Source: Methanolobus psychrophilus R15 (lineage in GTDB: Archaea > Halobacteriota > Methanosarcinia > Methanosarcinales > Methanosarcinaceae). From it: a stretch of 64,000 bases of DNA. The position numbers and the translations under genes were made by a program. How positions within the stretch are numbered: the stretch's first letter is position 1; each line of letters begins with the position of its first letter. This document shows, in pieces, positions 10,749-19,622 of this stretch. Under the pieces are notes generated by a model, which was not told where the DNA came from, did no database searches, and saw only the letters and a program-made list of their open reading frames with translations. The stretch lies in contig CP003083.1 of the NCBI GenBank assembly GCA_000306725.1, positions 1,054,001 through 1,118,000 of the forward strand. Direction: 5' to 3'.

Positions 10749-11479
10749 ACCAGGCCCCCTTTGACCCTGGCAGCGGTGTCCCTGTGCAGGTATTCAAACC
10801 TGTCAAGGATAGAGAACATTATCCCGGCAGAGCTTTCCACCATTTCCGGCCGGTTACGGATACCTGCTTCTTCCTGTACATACGGGCCTCCATCCTTCAG
10901 GTCAGCACCGCAGTTTGTTATCAGATTTGATATACATTGTTCATCCACCTCAGGATGGAACTGTACAGCAAGCACATTATCCCTGTAGACAAAACCCTGC
11001 TCCCTACAGGCTTCTGATGAGAAGAGCCTCCTTGCACCGGCCGGAAGGGTGTAAGTGTCGCCATGCCACTGGAAAACGGTAAAACTCCGGGGCAGGCCCT
11101 CCTGGAAAGGCTCATTCCCGGGAAGAGATGTCAGTTCTACACCGTGCCATCCTATCTCCCTGAAATTGTTCCTGCTAACAGTTCCACCCAGGACATCTGA
11201 GATCATCTGGGCACCAAAACAGATACCGAGAACAGCTTTACCGGCCTCGATAACACGTTTGACAAAGTCTTTTTCCTTTTTAAGCCAGAGATACTCACTT
11301 TCCTGATATACGCTCATAAGGCCACCCATAATGACCAGCAGGTCAAAAGAATCGATGTCCGGGAATTCTGCTTCTATGTACGGAAGACTCTTTGAAAGCA
11401 CATGCCCCTTGCTTTGCACCCATCCCGGAATATTGCCCAGTGTCTCAAATTCAAGGTGCTGCAAACAGTGAATCCTCAT
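10745..11479 (-). CDS. Class I glutamine amidotransferase
   Basis: About 244 residues from the ATG at 11479 (MRIHCLQHLEFE); starts at 11491 and 11512 are in frame but have no better ribosome site. Class I amidotransferase domains take ammonia from glutamine with a Cys-His-Glu triad. GICFGAQMISD carries the nucleophile cysteine and VQFHPEVDE carries His and Glu; VIMGGLMSVY is the usual oxyanion strand. It is a stand-alone domain of the GMP-synthase-like group with no synthetase part, so the acceptor substrate is unknown. It is followed by a coupled hypothetical gene. Confidence 0.85.
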   Translation of the reverse strand: MRIHCLQHLEFETLGNIPGWVQSKGHVLSKSLPYIEAEFPDIDSFDLLVIMGGLMSVYQESEYLWLKKEKDFVKRVIEAGKAVLGICFGAQMISDVLGGTVSRNNFREIGWHGVELTSLPGNEPFQEGLPRSFTVFQWHGDTYTLPAGARRLFSSEACREQGFVYRDNVLAVQFHPEVDEQCISNLITNCGADLKDGGPYVQEEAGIRNRPEMVESSAGIMFSILDRFEYLHRDTAARVKGGLV

Positions 11480-11535
11480 GGCGGTTTCCATGCCATACCC
11501 TAAGGCATGCAACAGATTAAATCTTTTTCGCGAGG

Positions 11536-11754
11536 CTATTGACAGAAATATTCGCCTTCGAATCTGAACTTTCTGTGAATCTCACACCCGGCACATAAGC
11601 ATCCTGCTTTTTCCTGTACGTTGGAACTCCTGCCTTTGGCACAGAACATGAATGTGCCATTTCCAGGATAGGAAGGGCACCGGGGACAATTACAGCCTTT
11701 GGAATGGTGATAGGATGTGCATACACCAAAGTATTTTGCGCGAATTTCAGACAT
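11536..11754 (-). CDS. DUF2769 cysteine-rich protein
   Basis: 72 residues from the ATG at 11754. The cysteine pattern GVCTSYHHSKGCNCPRCPSY, FCAKG, GCLCAGCEIHRKF and EYFC matches DUF2769, a small archaeal family common in methanogens and probably metal-binding. An earlier in-frame start at 11814 would add residues that do not fit the family. The gene sits alone between the amidotransferase and the GTPase. Role unknown. Confidence 0.7.
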   Translation of the reverse strand: MSEIRAKYFGVCTSYHHSKGCNCPRCPSYPGNGTFMFCAKGRSSNVQEKAGCLCAGCEIHRKFRFEGEYFCQ

Positions 11755-11834
11755 AGGATATCTCACCCCAGATTGGCGTACTGGCCTAAAACATTTACGT
11801 ATAAACCGTATCAAGGGAAAGCCGGCATATTCGG

Positions 11835-12608
11835 TCAGGCTACAAGCAGCCCTTTTTGCCAGTCATCGATTACCTTCCGGGCCACACGCATCTCATCTAT
11901 CTCACCCTTTTTCTTCAGGAAATTGCTCTTTTGCCCTATGAGTTCGACAATTCCATAGGTGTCCTGTCCTTCGATAGTTATGTTGTATAAGGATTCAAGG
12001 GCAGCTTTGTTTTCAGCGCATAGTATCTCGATCATCCTGAGGGCTACACCAAGGGTGTCCTTCAGGTGTGTTGCATCCTTTATCCCCAGAAGGCCCTGCA
12101 TGCATTCATCGTGTTCATCAAAAGGTATCACTCCGGGGGTGTCAATGAATTTGATGTTTGAGCCTGCGTTCACAAGCTGGACTCCTTTTGTATAGCCGGA
12201 TATGGACGATGTGCCGGCCCTGTGCCTCCCGGTCACACCGTTAATGACAGATGATTTGCCGACATTGGGGTAGCCAAGACAGCCTACCAGGATATCCCCG
12301 TCCTTGAGATTGTTTATTCCGGCGATCTCCATTATCTTATGCCTCAGGATAGTCGTGCCGGACCTGTCCTTGCCCGATACGAAGACTGTTGGCGCAATGG
12401 ATGAGAGTGCGGATTTGGAATCGTCAAGGCTTTTCTTTGACACAAGGTCGCATTTGTTAAGGACTATTATGAAAGGCTTGCCCGTGCGGATTATATCGTT
12501 CTCCACATGACTGTTCCTTGTCTCCTGTGGAAAACGCGCATCCACTATCTCAAGAAGGATGTCTGCTTTCTTAATTACATCGTTTACGAGCATTTTGTAA
12601 CTTGCCAT
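11835..12608 (-). CDS. Circularly permuted GTPase (YlqF/RbgA family)
   Basis: 257 residues. The G motifs occur in permuted order: G4 LNKCDLV (about residue 52), then G1 GYPNVGKSS (about 113), then G3 DTPGV (about 157). This order defines the YlqF/YawG group, whose members assist large-subunit ribosome assembly. The C-terminal helical part ends KVIDDWQKGLLVA. It is divergent from the ferredoxin-nitroreductase gene with about 100 bases between them. Confidence 0.9.
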   Translation of the reverse strand: MASYKMLVNDVIKKADILLEIVDARFPQETRNSHVENDIIRTGKPFIIVLNKCDLVSKKSLDDSKSALSSIAPTVFVSGKDRSGTTILRHKIMEIAGINNLKDGDILVGCLGYPNVGKSSVINGVTGRHRAGTSSISGYTKGVQLVNAGSNIKFIDTPGVIPFDEHDECMQGLLGIKDATHLKDTLGVALRMIEILCAENKAALESLYNITIEGQDTYGIVELIGQKSNFLKKKGEIDEMRVARKVIDDWQKGLLVA

Positions 12609-12716
12609 GCTATTGCTACAGCATTTGAGAATATAGACATATTGTGCAAGCTGTCAGAATCAGGGGTGCAAATGTTTATTAGTCTCTCTTGCCAGTAATT
12701 AGTGGAGTTCTACACC

Positions 12717-13538
12717 ATGATGACAATTTCTATTGACCCGGACACCTGCTCGAAATGTGGCACGTGCATCGAGATCTGCGCTCTTGGCCTGATAATGAAA
12801 GGTAAAGGCAATATGCCGTTCATGCCTGATGAGGTCGGAGCCTTCTGCACGAAATGCGGTAATTGCGAAGCCTTCTGTCCCGAAGGAGCCATTTTGCCTG
12901 AATATGATACCCGGTACCCGACACTTTCTGAAGAGGCGACGCAGGATATCACTGCCGGAAGCCTTGGACTGTACATGCGCCAGCGCAGGTCTGTACGTAA
13001 CTACCAGGATAAGATAGTAGACAGGGAAACCATAGAGGACATAATAGATATCGTGCGCTATTCGCCTTCCGGGATGAACAACCAGCCCGTACACTGGCTC
13101 ATTGTCCATGACCCGGCACAGGTACGTAAACTCGCGCACATTACCATCGACTGGATGCGCAGTATCATGGACAGCGGTATAGAGCACCCCCTGAAGCCAA
13201 TCATTCCAGCGCTCATTGCTGCATATGATAGCGGAAAGGACCCCATCTGCCGTGGTGCCCCGCATGTTGCCATCGCATATGCGGCTGCTGCAAACCCCAT
13301 GGCTTATACTGACAGCCTCATCGCCCTCTCATGGTTTGAGCTTGCCGCTCCGGCATTCGGACTGGGTGCCTGCTGGGCAGGGTTCCTCAAGATAGCCGCA
13401 TCCTACTGCCAGGAAATGAAAGACGAGCTTGGCCTGCCGGAAGGACAAGAAGTGCAGTATGCCATGATGTTCGGATATCCGAAGTACAAGGTATATGGTA
13501 TCCCCGGACGCGAGCCCGCAAGGATCACCTGGAAGTGA
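12717..13538 (+). CDS. Ferredoxin-nitroreductase fusion protein
   Basis: 273 residues from the ATG at 12717, preceded by GTGGAG at 12702; the GTG at 12702 is part of that ribosome site. The N-terminal domain has two 4Fe-4S motifs, CSKCGTCIEIC and CTKCGNCEAFCP (about residues 10-60). The rest is an FMN-binding nitroreductase fold (RQRRSVRNYQDK, YSPSGMNNQPVHW, FGLGACWAGF). Such fusions are common in methanogens and probably move electrons from ferredoxin to an FMN-reduced substrate; the substrate is unknown. Confidence 0.92.
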   Translation: MMTISIDPDTCSKCGTCIEICALGLIMKGKGNMPFMPDEVGAFCTKCGNCEAFCPEGAILPEYDTRYPTLSEEATQDITAGSLGLYMRQRRSVRNYQDKIVDRETIEDIIDIVRYSPSGMNNQPVHWLIVHDPAQVRKLAHITIDWMRSIMDSGIEHPLKPIIPALIAAYDSGKDPICRGAPHVAIAYAAAANPMAYTDSLIALSWFELAAPAFGLGACWAGFLKIAASYCQEMKDELGLPEGQEVQYAMMFGYPKYKVYGIPGREPARITWK

Positions 13539-13548
13539 GATTTCACGA

Positions 13549-13656
13549 CAGGGTTAGAAACCCTGTATTCCAGTCATAACCACAGAGAACACGGAGTGCC
13601 CAGAGGACCGCATGTATTTTCTCCCGGTGTTTTCACACCCTGTGTTTTCTGTGAGC
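13549..13656. terminator. Hairpins between convergent genes
   Basis: A perfect hairpin CAGGGTT-AGA-AACCCTG (13549-13565) lies 11 bases after the nitroreductase stop. It is followed by an imperfect inverted pair (CACAGAGAACACGG near 13580 and CCCTGTGTTTTCTGTG near 13639). Together they probably act as a bidirectional terminator or are a decayed repeat. No gene is seen in 13539-13719. Confidence 0.4.
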
Positions 13657-13719
13657 TCTTGTGCCTAATCAAGGTACAGGTTTTCTACCCCGCAATTTCC
13701 CATTTACCAGATTCCCGCA

Positions 13720-14298
13720 TTATTCGGAATGAATCTTCTTCAGCAGCCATGCCATGTTCGAAGCCAGATCCCTCATGGTCTGCATACCCTCCGCATCATC
13801 AATCACATCCCCCGGATTGAGCCCCACCCCCAGGTTCCAGTAAGAAGAGCCCACGGTGAACATATTCGATATCCCGAAGAGATGGTTGATGGAATCGTAA
13901 GCATGCACCGCCCCGGCCCTGCGCACAGCCACCACAGCAGCCCCCACCTTTCTCGCAAGGAAGCCCCCGTTTGCCATAGATACAAATCCCGCGCGGTCGA
14001 TGAGCGCCTTCACCTCGGTTGACACATCAGCAAAGTAAGTCGGCGACCCGATAACAATCCCGTCCGCCTCCCTCATCTTTGAGATGCACCCGTTAATCGG
14101 GTCATCATCGAACACGCATTGCCCGTTCTTCATCTCAAAGCACTTCATACAGGCAGTGCATCCGTGAACCTTCTTCCCGCCTATGTGTATAAGCTCTGTC
14201 TCCCCGCCCTCGCCCTCAAGCCCCGAAAGAAGCTCTTTCAGGAGGGCGGCTGTGTTGCCCTCTTTCCGGGGGCTGCCATTAATTGCGATTACTTTCAT
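13720..14298 (-). CDS. Iron-sulfur flavoprotein (NADPH-dependent FMN reductase fold)
   Basis: 192 residues. The flavodoxin-like start MKVIAINGSPRKEGNTA binds FMN phosphate. A compact cysteine motif GCTACMKCFEMKNGQC (about residues 46-61) fits the CX2CX2CX7C cluster site of the methanogen iron-sulfur flavoprotein (Isf) family. GSPTYFADVST is the second FMN loop. Isf proteins are dimeric or tetrameric electron-transfer flavoproteins linked to oxygen or peroxide defence in methanogens. It marks the left edge of the accessory region that follows. Confidence 0.88.
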   Translation of the reverse strand: MKVIAINGSPRKEGNTAALLKELLSGLEGEGGETELIHIGGKKVHGCTACMKCFEMKNGQCVFDDDPINGCISKMREADGIVIGSPTYFADVSTEVKALIDRAGFVSMANGGFLARKVGAAVVAVRRAGAVHAYDSINHLFGISNMFTVGSSYWNLGVGLNPGDVIDDAEGMQTMRDLASNMAWLLKKIHSE

Positions 14299-14501
14299 GA
14301 TGTTGGTCCCTCTTTTTGTGATTAGGATTGTAAATTAAATCGAAGTAGAGTATGAAGATGAGAGTATAAAATATTAGGGCAGATATGAATTTGTAATATA
14401 TTCAAGGGTTTAATCATTTAGAAGGATTATGAAAATAAAGTAGAAAACAAGGTCTACAGAGCCTGGAAAGTAAATTTCAAGGGACGGATTAATCAGACAA
14501 G

Positions 14502-14744
14502 TTATTTCAAATTGAGCATACTTTTTACCTTATCAATCTTCTCTTGATGTTCAGGACTTCTTGTAATGACGATGTTATCGTTTTTTCTATTTTTAAGAGA
14601 CGGAGAAGTATTTTCAGTTTGCTTGTCAAATGGTTGGTTTGATGGCACCTCATTTATGCGAGTTTCAGTCGGATTCATGTTTTGATGTTTCATCGATTGT
14701 TTGCTTCTTTCCTTTTGATCAAGTATTAATCTATCAATCCCCAT
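14502..14744 (-). CDS. Small hydrophilic hypothetical protein
   Basis: 80 residues, start ATG at 14744 with TAGGAGAG six bases upstream. Very polar, rich in Asn, Lys, Glu and Ser, and probably disordered (QTENTSPSLKNRKND) with a short C-terminal helix (HQEKIDKVKSMLNLK). No known domain. It lies immediately downstream of the frameshifted small zinc-protein gene at 14808-14989 on the same strand. Confidence 0.5.
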   Translation of the reverse strand: MGIDRLILDQKERSKQSMKHQNMNPTETRINEVPSNQPFDKQTENTSPSLKNRKNDNIVITRSPEHQEKIDKVKSMLNLK

Positions 14745-14807
14745 GCCATTCTCTCCTAAAATCTCATATTTAGCTGCAACTTGAAGGAATTATATTCAAC
14801 ACTGCCG

Positions 14808-14989
14808 CTATTTCATAATCTCAATAATCTGCGAATCTTGCTTTTTATTTTGGAGTATAAGCTTGAATTCCGCTTTTTCACAGATTGGACATAACTTCGT
14901 TGCACGAAATCTTCGATATTCGTATCCCTTTTATAGTTAATATTGCCCCTAGAATCTCTTTTTGTATAATCCCTGTCAGCCAGCCCCAT
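14808..14989 (-). pseudogene. Frameshifted small zinc-ribbon paralogue
   Basis: ATG at 14989 with a perfect GGAGG seven bases upstream. The first frame reads MGLADRDYTKRDSRGNINYK and stops after 37 codons. Shifting frame at the run of four A after INY gives KGYEYRRFRATKLCPICEKAEF and ends at 14808, with a CPIC metal-binding pair. The N-terminus is clearly related to MALDGRDYTKRDKNGNIDY of the gene at 16165-17860. One lost base in the A run explains the break, either true decay or a read error. Confidence 0.6.
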
Positions 14990-15057
14990 TGTAAACCTCC
15001 GTCAATGTCGTTATCATTTTTTCAATTCTACTAAAGTTACTTGAATGCGTTGGAAAA

Positions 15058-15651
15058 CTACAACTTCCAATACATATCTACTTCTTTGACAACACCCATA
15101 CTTTCAAAAAAGCCTCTGAGGCGTACATTATCTTTACGTAGTTCATAAAATTCGTATTCAGGAGTATTAGTGTAATATATTGAAACAATACCGTACTCTT
15201 TTCCTTTTTTAATGTAAGCAATTTTATCAAAGCTATCTAACTCCTGCAATCTGATATCAGAACCAGTGCAGTCTACATAAGTTAAACCTTTATCAGTAGT
15301 TTCAAATGCGTTCAAAGCATGTCCGTCTGTCTGGCCATAAAAATCCACTACCACATAAGCTGCACGAATTCCTGCTCTTTCAGCATTGTTATGAAGTCTT
15401 TCTGCAAAATCAGAGCACACAAAACTTCCTTCTTGATAAAGTATTCTATCAGTGTCATCTGCTTTTAAAAATGCCATTAACTCTTCCCAAGTTGGATCAG
15501 TTGCAGATTCATTATTTATTAAGATTACAGGCTCACCAGAAGCTTTGACGAAAACTGTATTGGCTAAAGAACCAATAGAATTTTCATTAGAGTCAGTTGA
15601 TAGAATGGTGTCACCATAGAGCCATATTATTGACACAGCGAAGATAAGCAC
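15058..15651 (-). CDS. Membrane-anchored transglutaminase-like protein
   Basis: 197 residues from a GTG at 15651. After a membrane helix, the outer domain has the papain/transglutaminase-like order Cys-His-Asp: SFVCSDFAERLHNNAE (Cys about 78), TDGHALNAFETTD (His about 109) and GLTYVDCTGSD (Asp about 126). Such domains cleave or cross-link peptides, or are inactive binding forms. The helix really begins upstream of the GTG: the same frame reads back KYEIKEKSSIPYSKIIALL with no start codon, which joins the zinc-ribbon gene above if one base is restored near 15700. I think the two are one broken gene. Confidence 0.6.
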   Translation of the reverse strand: MLIFAVSIIWLYGDTILSTDSNENSIGSLANTVFVKASGEPVILINNESATDPTWEELMAFLKADDTDRILYQEGSFVCSDFAERLHNNAERAGIRAAYVVVDFYGQTDGHALNAFETTDKGLTYVDCTGSDIRLQELDSFDKIAYIKKGKEYGIVSIYYTNTPEYEFYELRKDNVRLRGFFESMGVVKEVDMYWKL

Positions 15652-15662
15652 AAGAAGGGCAA

Positions 15663-16154
15663 TTATTTTACTATAGGGTATAGAGGATTTTTCCTTGATT
15701 TCGTACTTTCACGCTTTGTACCAAAAGCATTTTGTGCTGAAAACCTTTCTTTTTTGGACTGAGCATTTTGTTTTTCCGCCAATGTTTTCTTGTATTCACG
15801 TAAACAAGAACTGCATAAGTAAAGATCTTCGTGGCTATACTTATCCCTTTGATAAGTCAAACAGCTATTACAGAAATCTTCATCGCAATTTGAACATGCT
15901 GAAGTCGTGTTTACAATGCCTTTTCGCGACCTTTTGCTAACTACACCGTTAGTAATACCTGTTTTCATTACACTTTCAATTTTCTGACCCTTTTTTATTT
16001 CATCACCACAGTTTTTACAATACTTCTGGTGAGAGTTATGATTGATAGGAGTTGAACTTTCAAATGTCTGGTTATTATGACCACAATAAATACAGGTCTC
16101 TTCATATGTCTTGCAATTTGTACTGTATTCCTTCAGTCCCCTGTTTTCATACAC
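15663..16154 (-). CDS. Multi-zinc-ribbon protein (probably N-part of the next ORF)
   Basis: About 163 residues from a GTG at 16154; the start is uncertain because the frame is open farther up into IS256 sequence. Cysteine pairs occur as CIYCGH, KYCKNCGDE, CSNCDEDFCNSC and LCSSCL, giving at least two zinc ribbons. It aligns by eye with the gene at 16165-17860 (KYC..CG, NGVVS, FC..C, LC..C). The last 15 residues (ESTKSRKNPLYPIVK) run in a frame that looks wrong; restoring one A near 15700 continues into the membrane helix of the transglutaminase-like ORF. Confidence 0.55.
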   Translation of the reverse strand: MYENRGLKEYSTNCKTYEETCIYCGHNNQTFESSTPINHNSHQKYCKNCGDEIKKGQKIESVMKTGITNGVVSKRSRKGIVNTTSACSNCDEDFCNSCLTYQRDKYSHEDLYLCSSCLREYKKTLAEKQNAQSKKERFSAQNAFGTKRESTKSRKNPLYPIVK

Positions 16155-16232
16155 ATGGTTGCATTCATATCTTGACCTTAAGTTGATCCAAACTTTCTTG
16201 TTTACATTCCTCACGGCAGTGTAGCAAATTTG

Positions 16233-17449
16233 CTGTAAATTCCCTGTACCTCTATTTGTTCTTATTCTTCCATAGATAAATATCTGTTTCCAGTAATCCA
16301 TTCTTCATTGATGTCTATTAATATTGAGACTGCAAGTCTCAATAGCGACTCGTCATTGGGGAATGCCCCAATGACCTTGCTTCTCCTTTTGAGTTCCTTG
16401 TTGATTCTTTCTAAGATATTCGTATTCCTTATCTTCCTCCAATGCTCTTTTGGAAATGCTTGGTAATTATGAGTATCAAAGTAGAATCTTTCCATTGTTT
16501 CAATGGCTTTGTTAAACCTCCTTTCCTCAAGAAATTTAATTATTTCCGTTACCTGTGCTGGATTTTCCATAGACTTTTTGATCTTCTCTGCTACTTCTTT
16601 CTGATGTTTTTTAGGTATGGTTTTCAATACAGCTCTGATCAAATGAACCTGGCACATCTGCCAGCTTGATCCTGGGAATGAAGATGTTACTGCTTTCTGG
16701 ATGCCTTTATGTCCATCTGAGATGATTAGCTCAATTCCTCTTAGGCCTCTTTTCTTAAGATCACTAAAGAGATCTTCCCAGAACATTGCATCTTCCCCAT
16801 CTGCAATCCTTGCTCCCAGGATCTCCCGATGTCCATTTTTCCTCACACCAGCAACAATAAACAGAGCTTTGTTCCTGTACTGGGTACTATCTCTTATCTT
16901 GAAATAAGTAGCATCAACGAACAGGTACTTGATTTCCTCTTCAATGGGTCTGCATAGGAATTCCATTACCTTTTCATCCAGTTCCTGGGATATCCTGGAT
17001 ACCTTTGATGCAGAAACATTTTCAACTCCAAGTTGAGAGATAATATGCTTTACCTTTCGTGTCGATACTCCCTGAAGATATGATTCTACGATTGCATTCT
17101 CTAATGCTTTCTCTGTTCGAGAATATCTTTCAAAGACTTGTGTCGTAAACGGAACATCACGCAACTGAGGTTTCAGCAATTCCAGCTTTCCATGCCTGGT
17201 TGTAAAGAATCTCTTTTTATAACCATTACGCTGGGTTTTTCGGTTCTCGTTACGTTCATATTTTCCTGCACCTGATTGCTGTAAGGCCTCAACTTCCATA
17301 ACCTGGTTCAAGAACCAGGTTATAAGAGTTCTTACAGCATCTTCTCTATCGACAAAATAATCTTCTAGCAGGTCATATAAATTCATGGTTCTGTACCTTC
17401 TTAGTTTGTCCAATTATTCTAAGAGGTACAGGACTATTGTATTTTACAG
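16233..17449 (-). mobile_element. IS256-family insertion sequence, about 1217 bp
   Basis: The ends share CTGTAAA at the tips and CCTGTACCTCT further in (inward from 16233 and from 17449), with different spacing between. The flanking 8-mers CAAATTTG (16225-16232) and AAAATTAG (17450-17457) agree at 6 of 8 positions, so the target duplication has diverged or the tips are off by a base. One complete transposase gene lies inside. Confidence 0.8.
16262..17386 (-). CDS. IS256-family (mutator-type) transposase
   Basis: 374 residues from the ATG at 17386, preceded by AAGAAGGT eight bases upstream; a TTG at 17413 is weaker. Catalytic D, D and E lie in YLFVDATYFK, IELIISDGHKGIQ and RNTNILERINKELKRR, the family signature including the mutator motif. 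The reading frame is intact, so the element may be active. It interrupts the zinc-ribbon gene at 16165-17860. Confidence 0.92.
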   Translation of the reverse strand: MNLYDLLEDYFVDREDAVRTLITWFLNQVMEVEALQQSGAGKYERNENRKTQRNGYKKRFFTTRHGKLELLKPQLRDVPFTTQVFERYSRTEKALENAIVESYLQGVSTRKVKHIISQLGVENVSASKVSRISQELDEKVMEFLCRPIEEEIKYLFVDATYFKIRDSTQYRNKALFIVAGVRKNGHREILGARIADGEDAMFWEDLFSDLKKRGLRGIELIISDGHKGIQKAVTSSFPGSSWQMCQVHLIRAVLKTIPKKHQKEVAEKIKKSMENPAQVTEIIKFLEERRFNKAIETMERFYFDTHNYQAFPKEHWRKIRNTNILERINKELKRRSKVIGAFPNDESLLRLAVSILIDINEEWITGNRYLSMEE

Positions 17450-18017
17450 AAAATTAGTTACGCTGCCTTCCTCACTATATGTTTTTGAACAATCCGGACA
17501 TAATCTGTTTAGTGCAGCATCGTAATTGGTTTCACGAACCAAATCCATACACTCATGGCAAAACTCTTTTCCACACCTTGAACATTGTTCTGATTTGTAT
17601 TTCATTACTACTTCATTTACAAAATAACTAGAAACAACTCCATTTTCAATCCTGGTCCTCATGACTTTTTCTTTTTCATAAGATGTTTCAAGTTTTTTCC
17701 CACAATATTCACAGTATTTTGCATTGGATTCTTCATCATTCAACGCAGCTTTATAGGATTCGTTTACAAATTCATCTAAGTCTTTAGAATGTACGTTTTT
17801 CGAGTAGTCAATATTTCCATTTTTATCTCTTTTTGTATAATCCCTTCCATCTAAAGCCATTATTTATCTCCGGCAGTAATGTTCAGTAGGACAGTTTCTG
17901 TTTAAAGTTATAGATTATAAAAAGTTTCCTATTTAGTGGTTCTGTTAAGGTGAGGAGTATGGACAAATGAAAATAATTTATATAGGGGATAGTCAGTCTT
18001 GAAGAAGAATAAAATAT

Positions 18018-18693
18018 GGCATTGTTAATTAAGTATAGTTACGCTCAAGGGCAGCGGCGGCGCGGGAAGTGCTGCCCGTGCCGGAGAAGTAGGCGATAGG
18101 CGGATTTTGGTGATGGGGGCATGATTATTGGTACTTGTGAGCTGGAAGGGGATTATTCCACTCATAGAGAAGATTTCATGAATGGAAAAAGATTTCACAA
18201 GATGAAGTTTGACCATCTATTTTAGTATCTAAGTATTTCTCTTAGTTTTAATGAGGATTTTTCCGGCTTTGTGTAGAAAGTCTGATTATTGCCCGACTTT
18301 CTACACCGCCAATATTATACTCCCTAACGGTAACCATGTTAACATCGGTCTCTTCAACTTTTCATCCATAACCGACACTTTCTTACCAACAACTTGTTTC
18401 TCAAAGTTACATATAAAAGCATTTCAACTGAGGAAATCTGCTGTACCGTACATCCGCCTTGGCCGTACAGCAGATCCTTCAAGGTATAGCTGTAAAGCTT
18501 GTCTTTTAACGGAGGGAGGAGAGGCAGTAGACTTAAGTTCTACTGTATAATTGTATCTACATTCATGGCATTGATAGCGTTGGAGTCCATTGATTTTACC
18601 GTTCTTTTTGTTATTAAAGCTATTGCACTTGGGACAATTCACGCTTTATGTGTAGGCTATCATAATATATAACTATATATACTTACCAATGCC
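18018..18693 (-). mobile_element. IS1 remnant with its centre replaced by foreign sequence
   Basis: The left 23 bases (18018-18040) and the right 217 (18477-18693) match the IS1 at 2707-3447. The right part still encodes the first 56 residues of the zinc-ribbon transposase half. In between, about 435 bases are unrelated. They hold a perfect 12-bp inverted repeat GTGTAGAAAGTC / GACTTTCTACAC (18271-18306) and an 11-bp inverted repeat ATCTGCTGTAC / GTACAGCAGAT (18436-18475) that abuts the IS junction. No 8-bp target duplication flanks this copy. It looks like a deletion with capture of other repeat ends. Confidence 0.7.
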
Positions 18694-18720
18694 ATATTTT
18701 CAATTACGAGTACATGTTTA

Positions 18721-19449
18721 GTGGCAACTGCGGGCAACGCGCTTGCTCAACATGAAATCATAAATTATGTAACCGCTCAAGTAAATCAAGCAGATGATAT
18801 TGAATCTTTAACGGTTGAAGAAATAGTGCATTATGTACAACAAACATATGCAGCAATTCGGAGAAGGCAAATCGAGTATGAATTTTTAAAACCGCGTGGT
18901 ATCGACAGTTTCGAGATGTTTTTCAATTTGCATCAAACGTTGAGGCCAGATGTTGTAGACGATATACATGATCAAATAAATTCTTATGATTTGGGCGTGG
19001 AACTTTTAATTGGTGGAGTTGATAGTATAGGGGCGCATCTATACATTGTTGGCAACCCCGGTGTTTTTGCATCTTTTAATCCCTTGGGATATGCAGCGAT
19101 TGGATCAGGCAGGCCGCACGCATTGACAACATTCATGGCCGATGAATATGATACAAACTGTTCCATAGCTAAAGCACTGCTAACCACATACAAAGCTAAA
19201 AAAGTATCCGAAAAAACACCTGGAGTGGGGTTTAAACACACTGACATGATAGTTATTACAGACACTCAGCATAATATATTAGACGAGAATTTGCTTAATT
19301 TCCTAGACGAGCAATACAATAAAATGGTATCTATTGTCAAAGCATTTGAGGATGAATATGAAAAGACATATGGCAATGAAAATTATGCACTAGATGAGGA
19401 TGCTAATACCGAAGAATATGAGGATATGCAAAAAGGCGAGGAAGAATAA
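18721..19449 (+). pseudogene. Ntn-hydrolase / proteasome-like protein, N-terminus missing
   Basis: 242 codons with no proper start; the frame begins right after the IS1 remnant. The remaining part resembles the C-terminal two thirds of proteasome-type Ntn hydrolases: VELLIGGVDSIGAHLYIVGN, FASFNPLGYAAIGSG, LLTTYKAKKVSEKTPGVGFK. The N-terminal catalytic Thr/Ser strand is absent, so it cannot be a working peptidase. The tail is acidic (ALDEDANTEEYEDMQKGEEE). The likely cause is the IS1 insertion and deletion next to it. Confidence 0.55.
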
Positions 19450-19479
19450 AACTCTTATCCTCCAAATCCTCAAATTTTG

Positions 19480-19622
19480 TTAACCCTTAACCTCGTCCAA
19501 CTTCTCTTTTATCTTGTTCTCCCATTCTTCATATTCTAATATACCCTTTCTTCAAGTAGCTCCATGAGGACAGTTATCATTTTATCCAAATGGTAAATTT
19601 CCCCTTCTATATCTCTTTTCAT
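19480..19622 (-). pseudogene. Small coiled-coil protein remnant with frameshift
   Basis: From an ATG at 19622 the frame reads MKRDIEGEIYHLDKMITVLM then ELLEE, and stops early. Shifting one frame after LLEE continues GILEYEEWENKIKEKLDEV to a stop at 19480. The joined product would be a short helical protein of about 47 residues. Apart from this and a tiny ORF at 19752-19832, I see nothing in 19450-19963 except a GCATATGC-type inverted repeat near 19894-19915. Confidence 0.35.

Larger units (their letters stand above)
16165..17860 (-). pseudogene. Small zinc-ribbon protein gene interrupted by IS256
   Basis: The upstream part (17860 to about 17450) begins MALDGRDYTKRDKNGNIDYS and holds two zinc ribbons (KYCEYCGKK; CSRCGKEFCHEC; LCPDCSKTY). 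After the IS256 the frame resumes as LLHCREECKQESLDQLKVKI and stops at 16165. Removing the IS and one 8-base copy keeps the frame. It is the best-preserved member of a local family with a shared RDYTKRD start (see 14808 and 15663). Function unknown; probably protein- or nucleic-acid-binding. Confidence 0.65.

Noticed and set aside
12699-13265. 188-codon frame antisense to the ferredoxin-nitroreductase
   Set aside because: A shadow of a strongly coding gene with 4Fe-4S motifs on the other strand.
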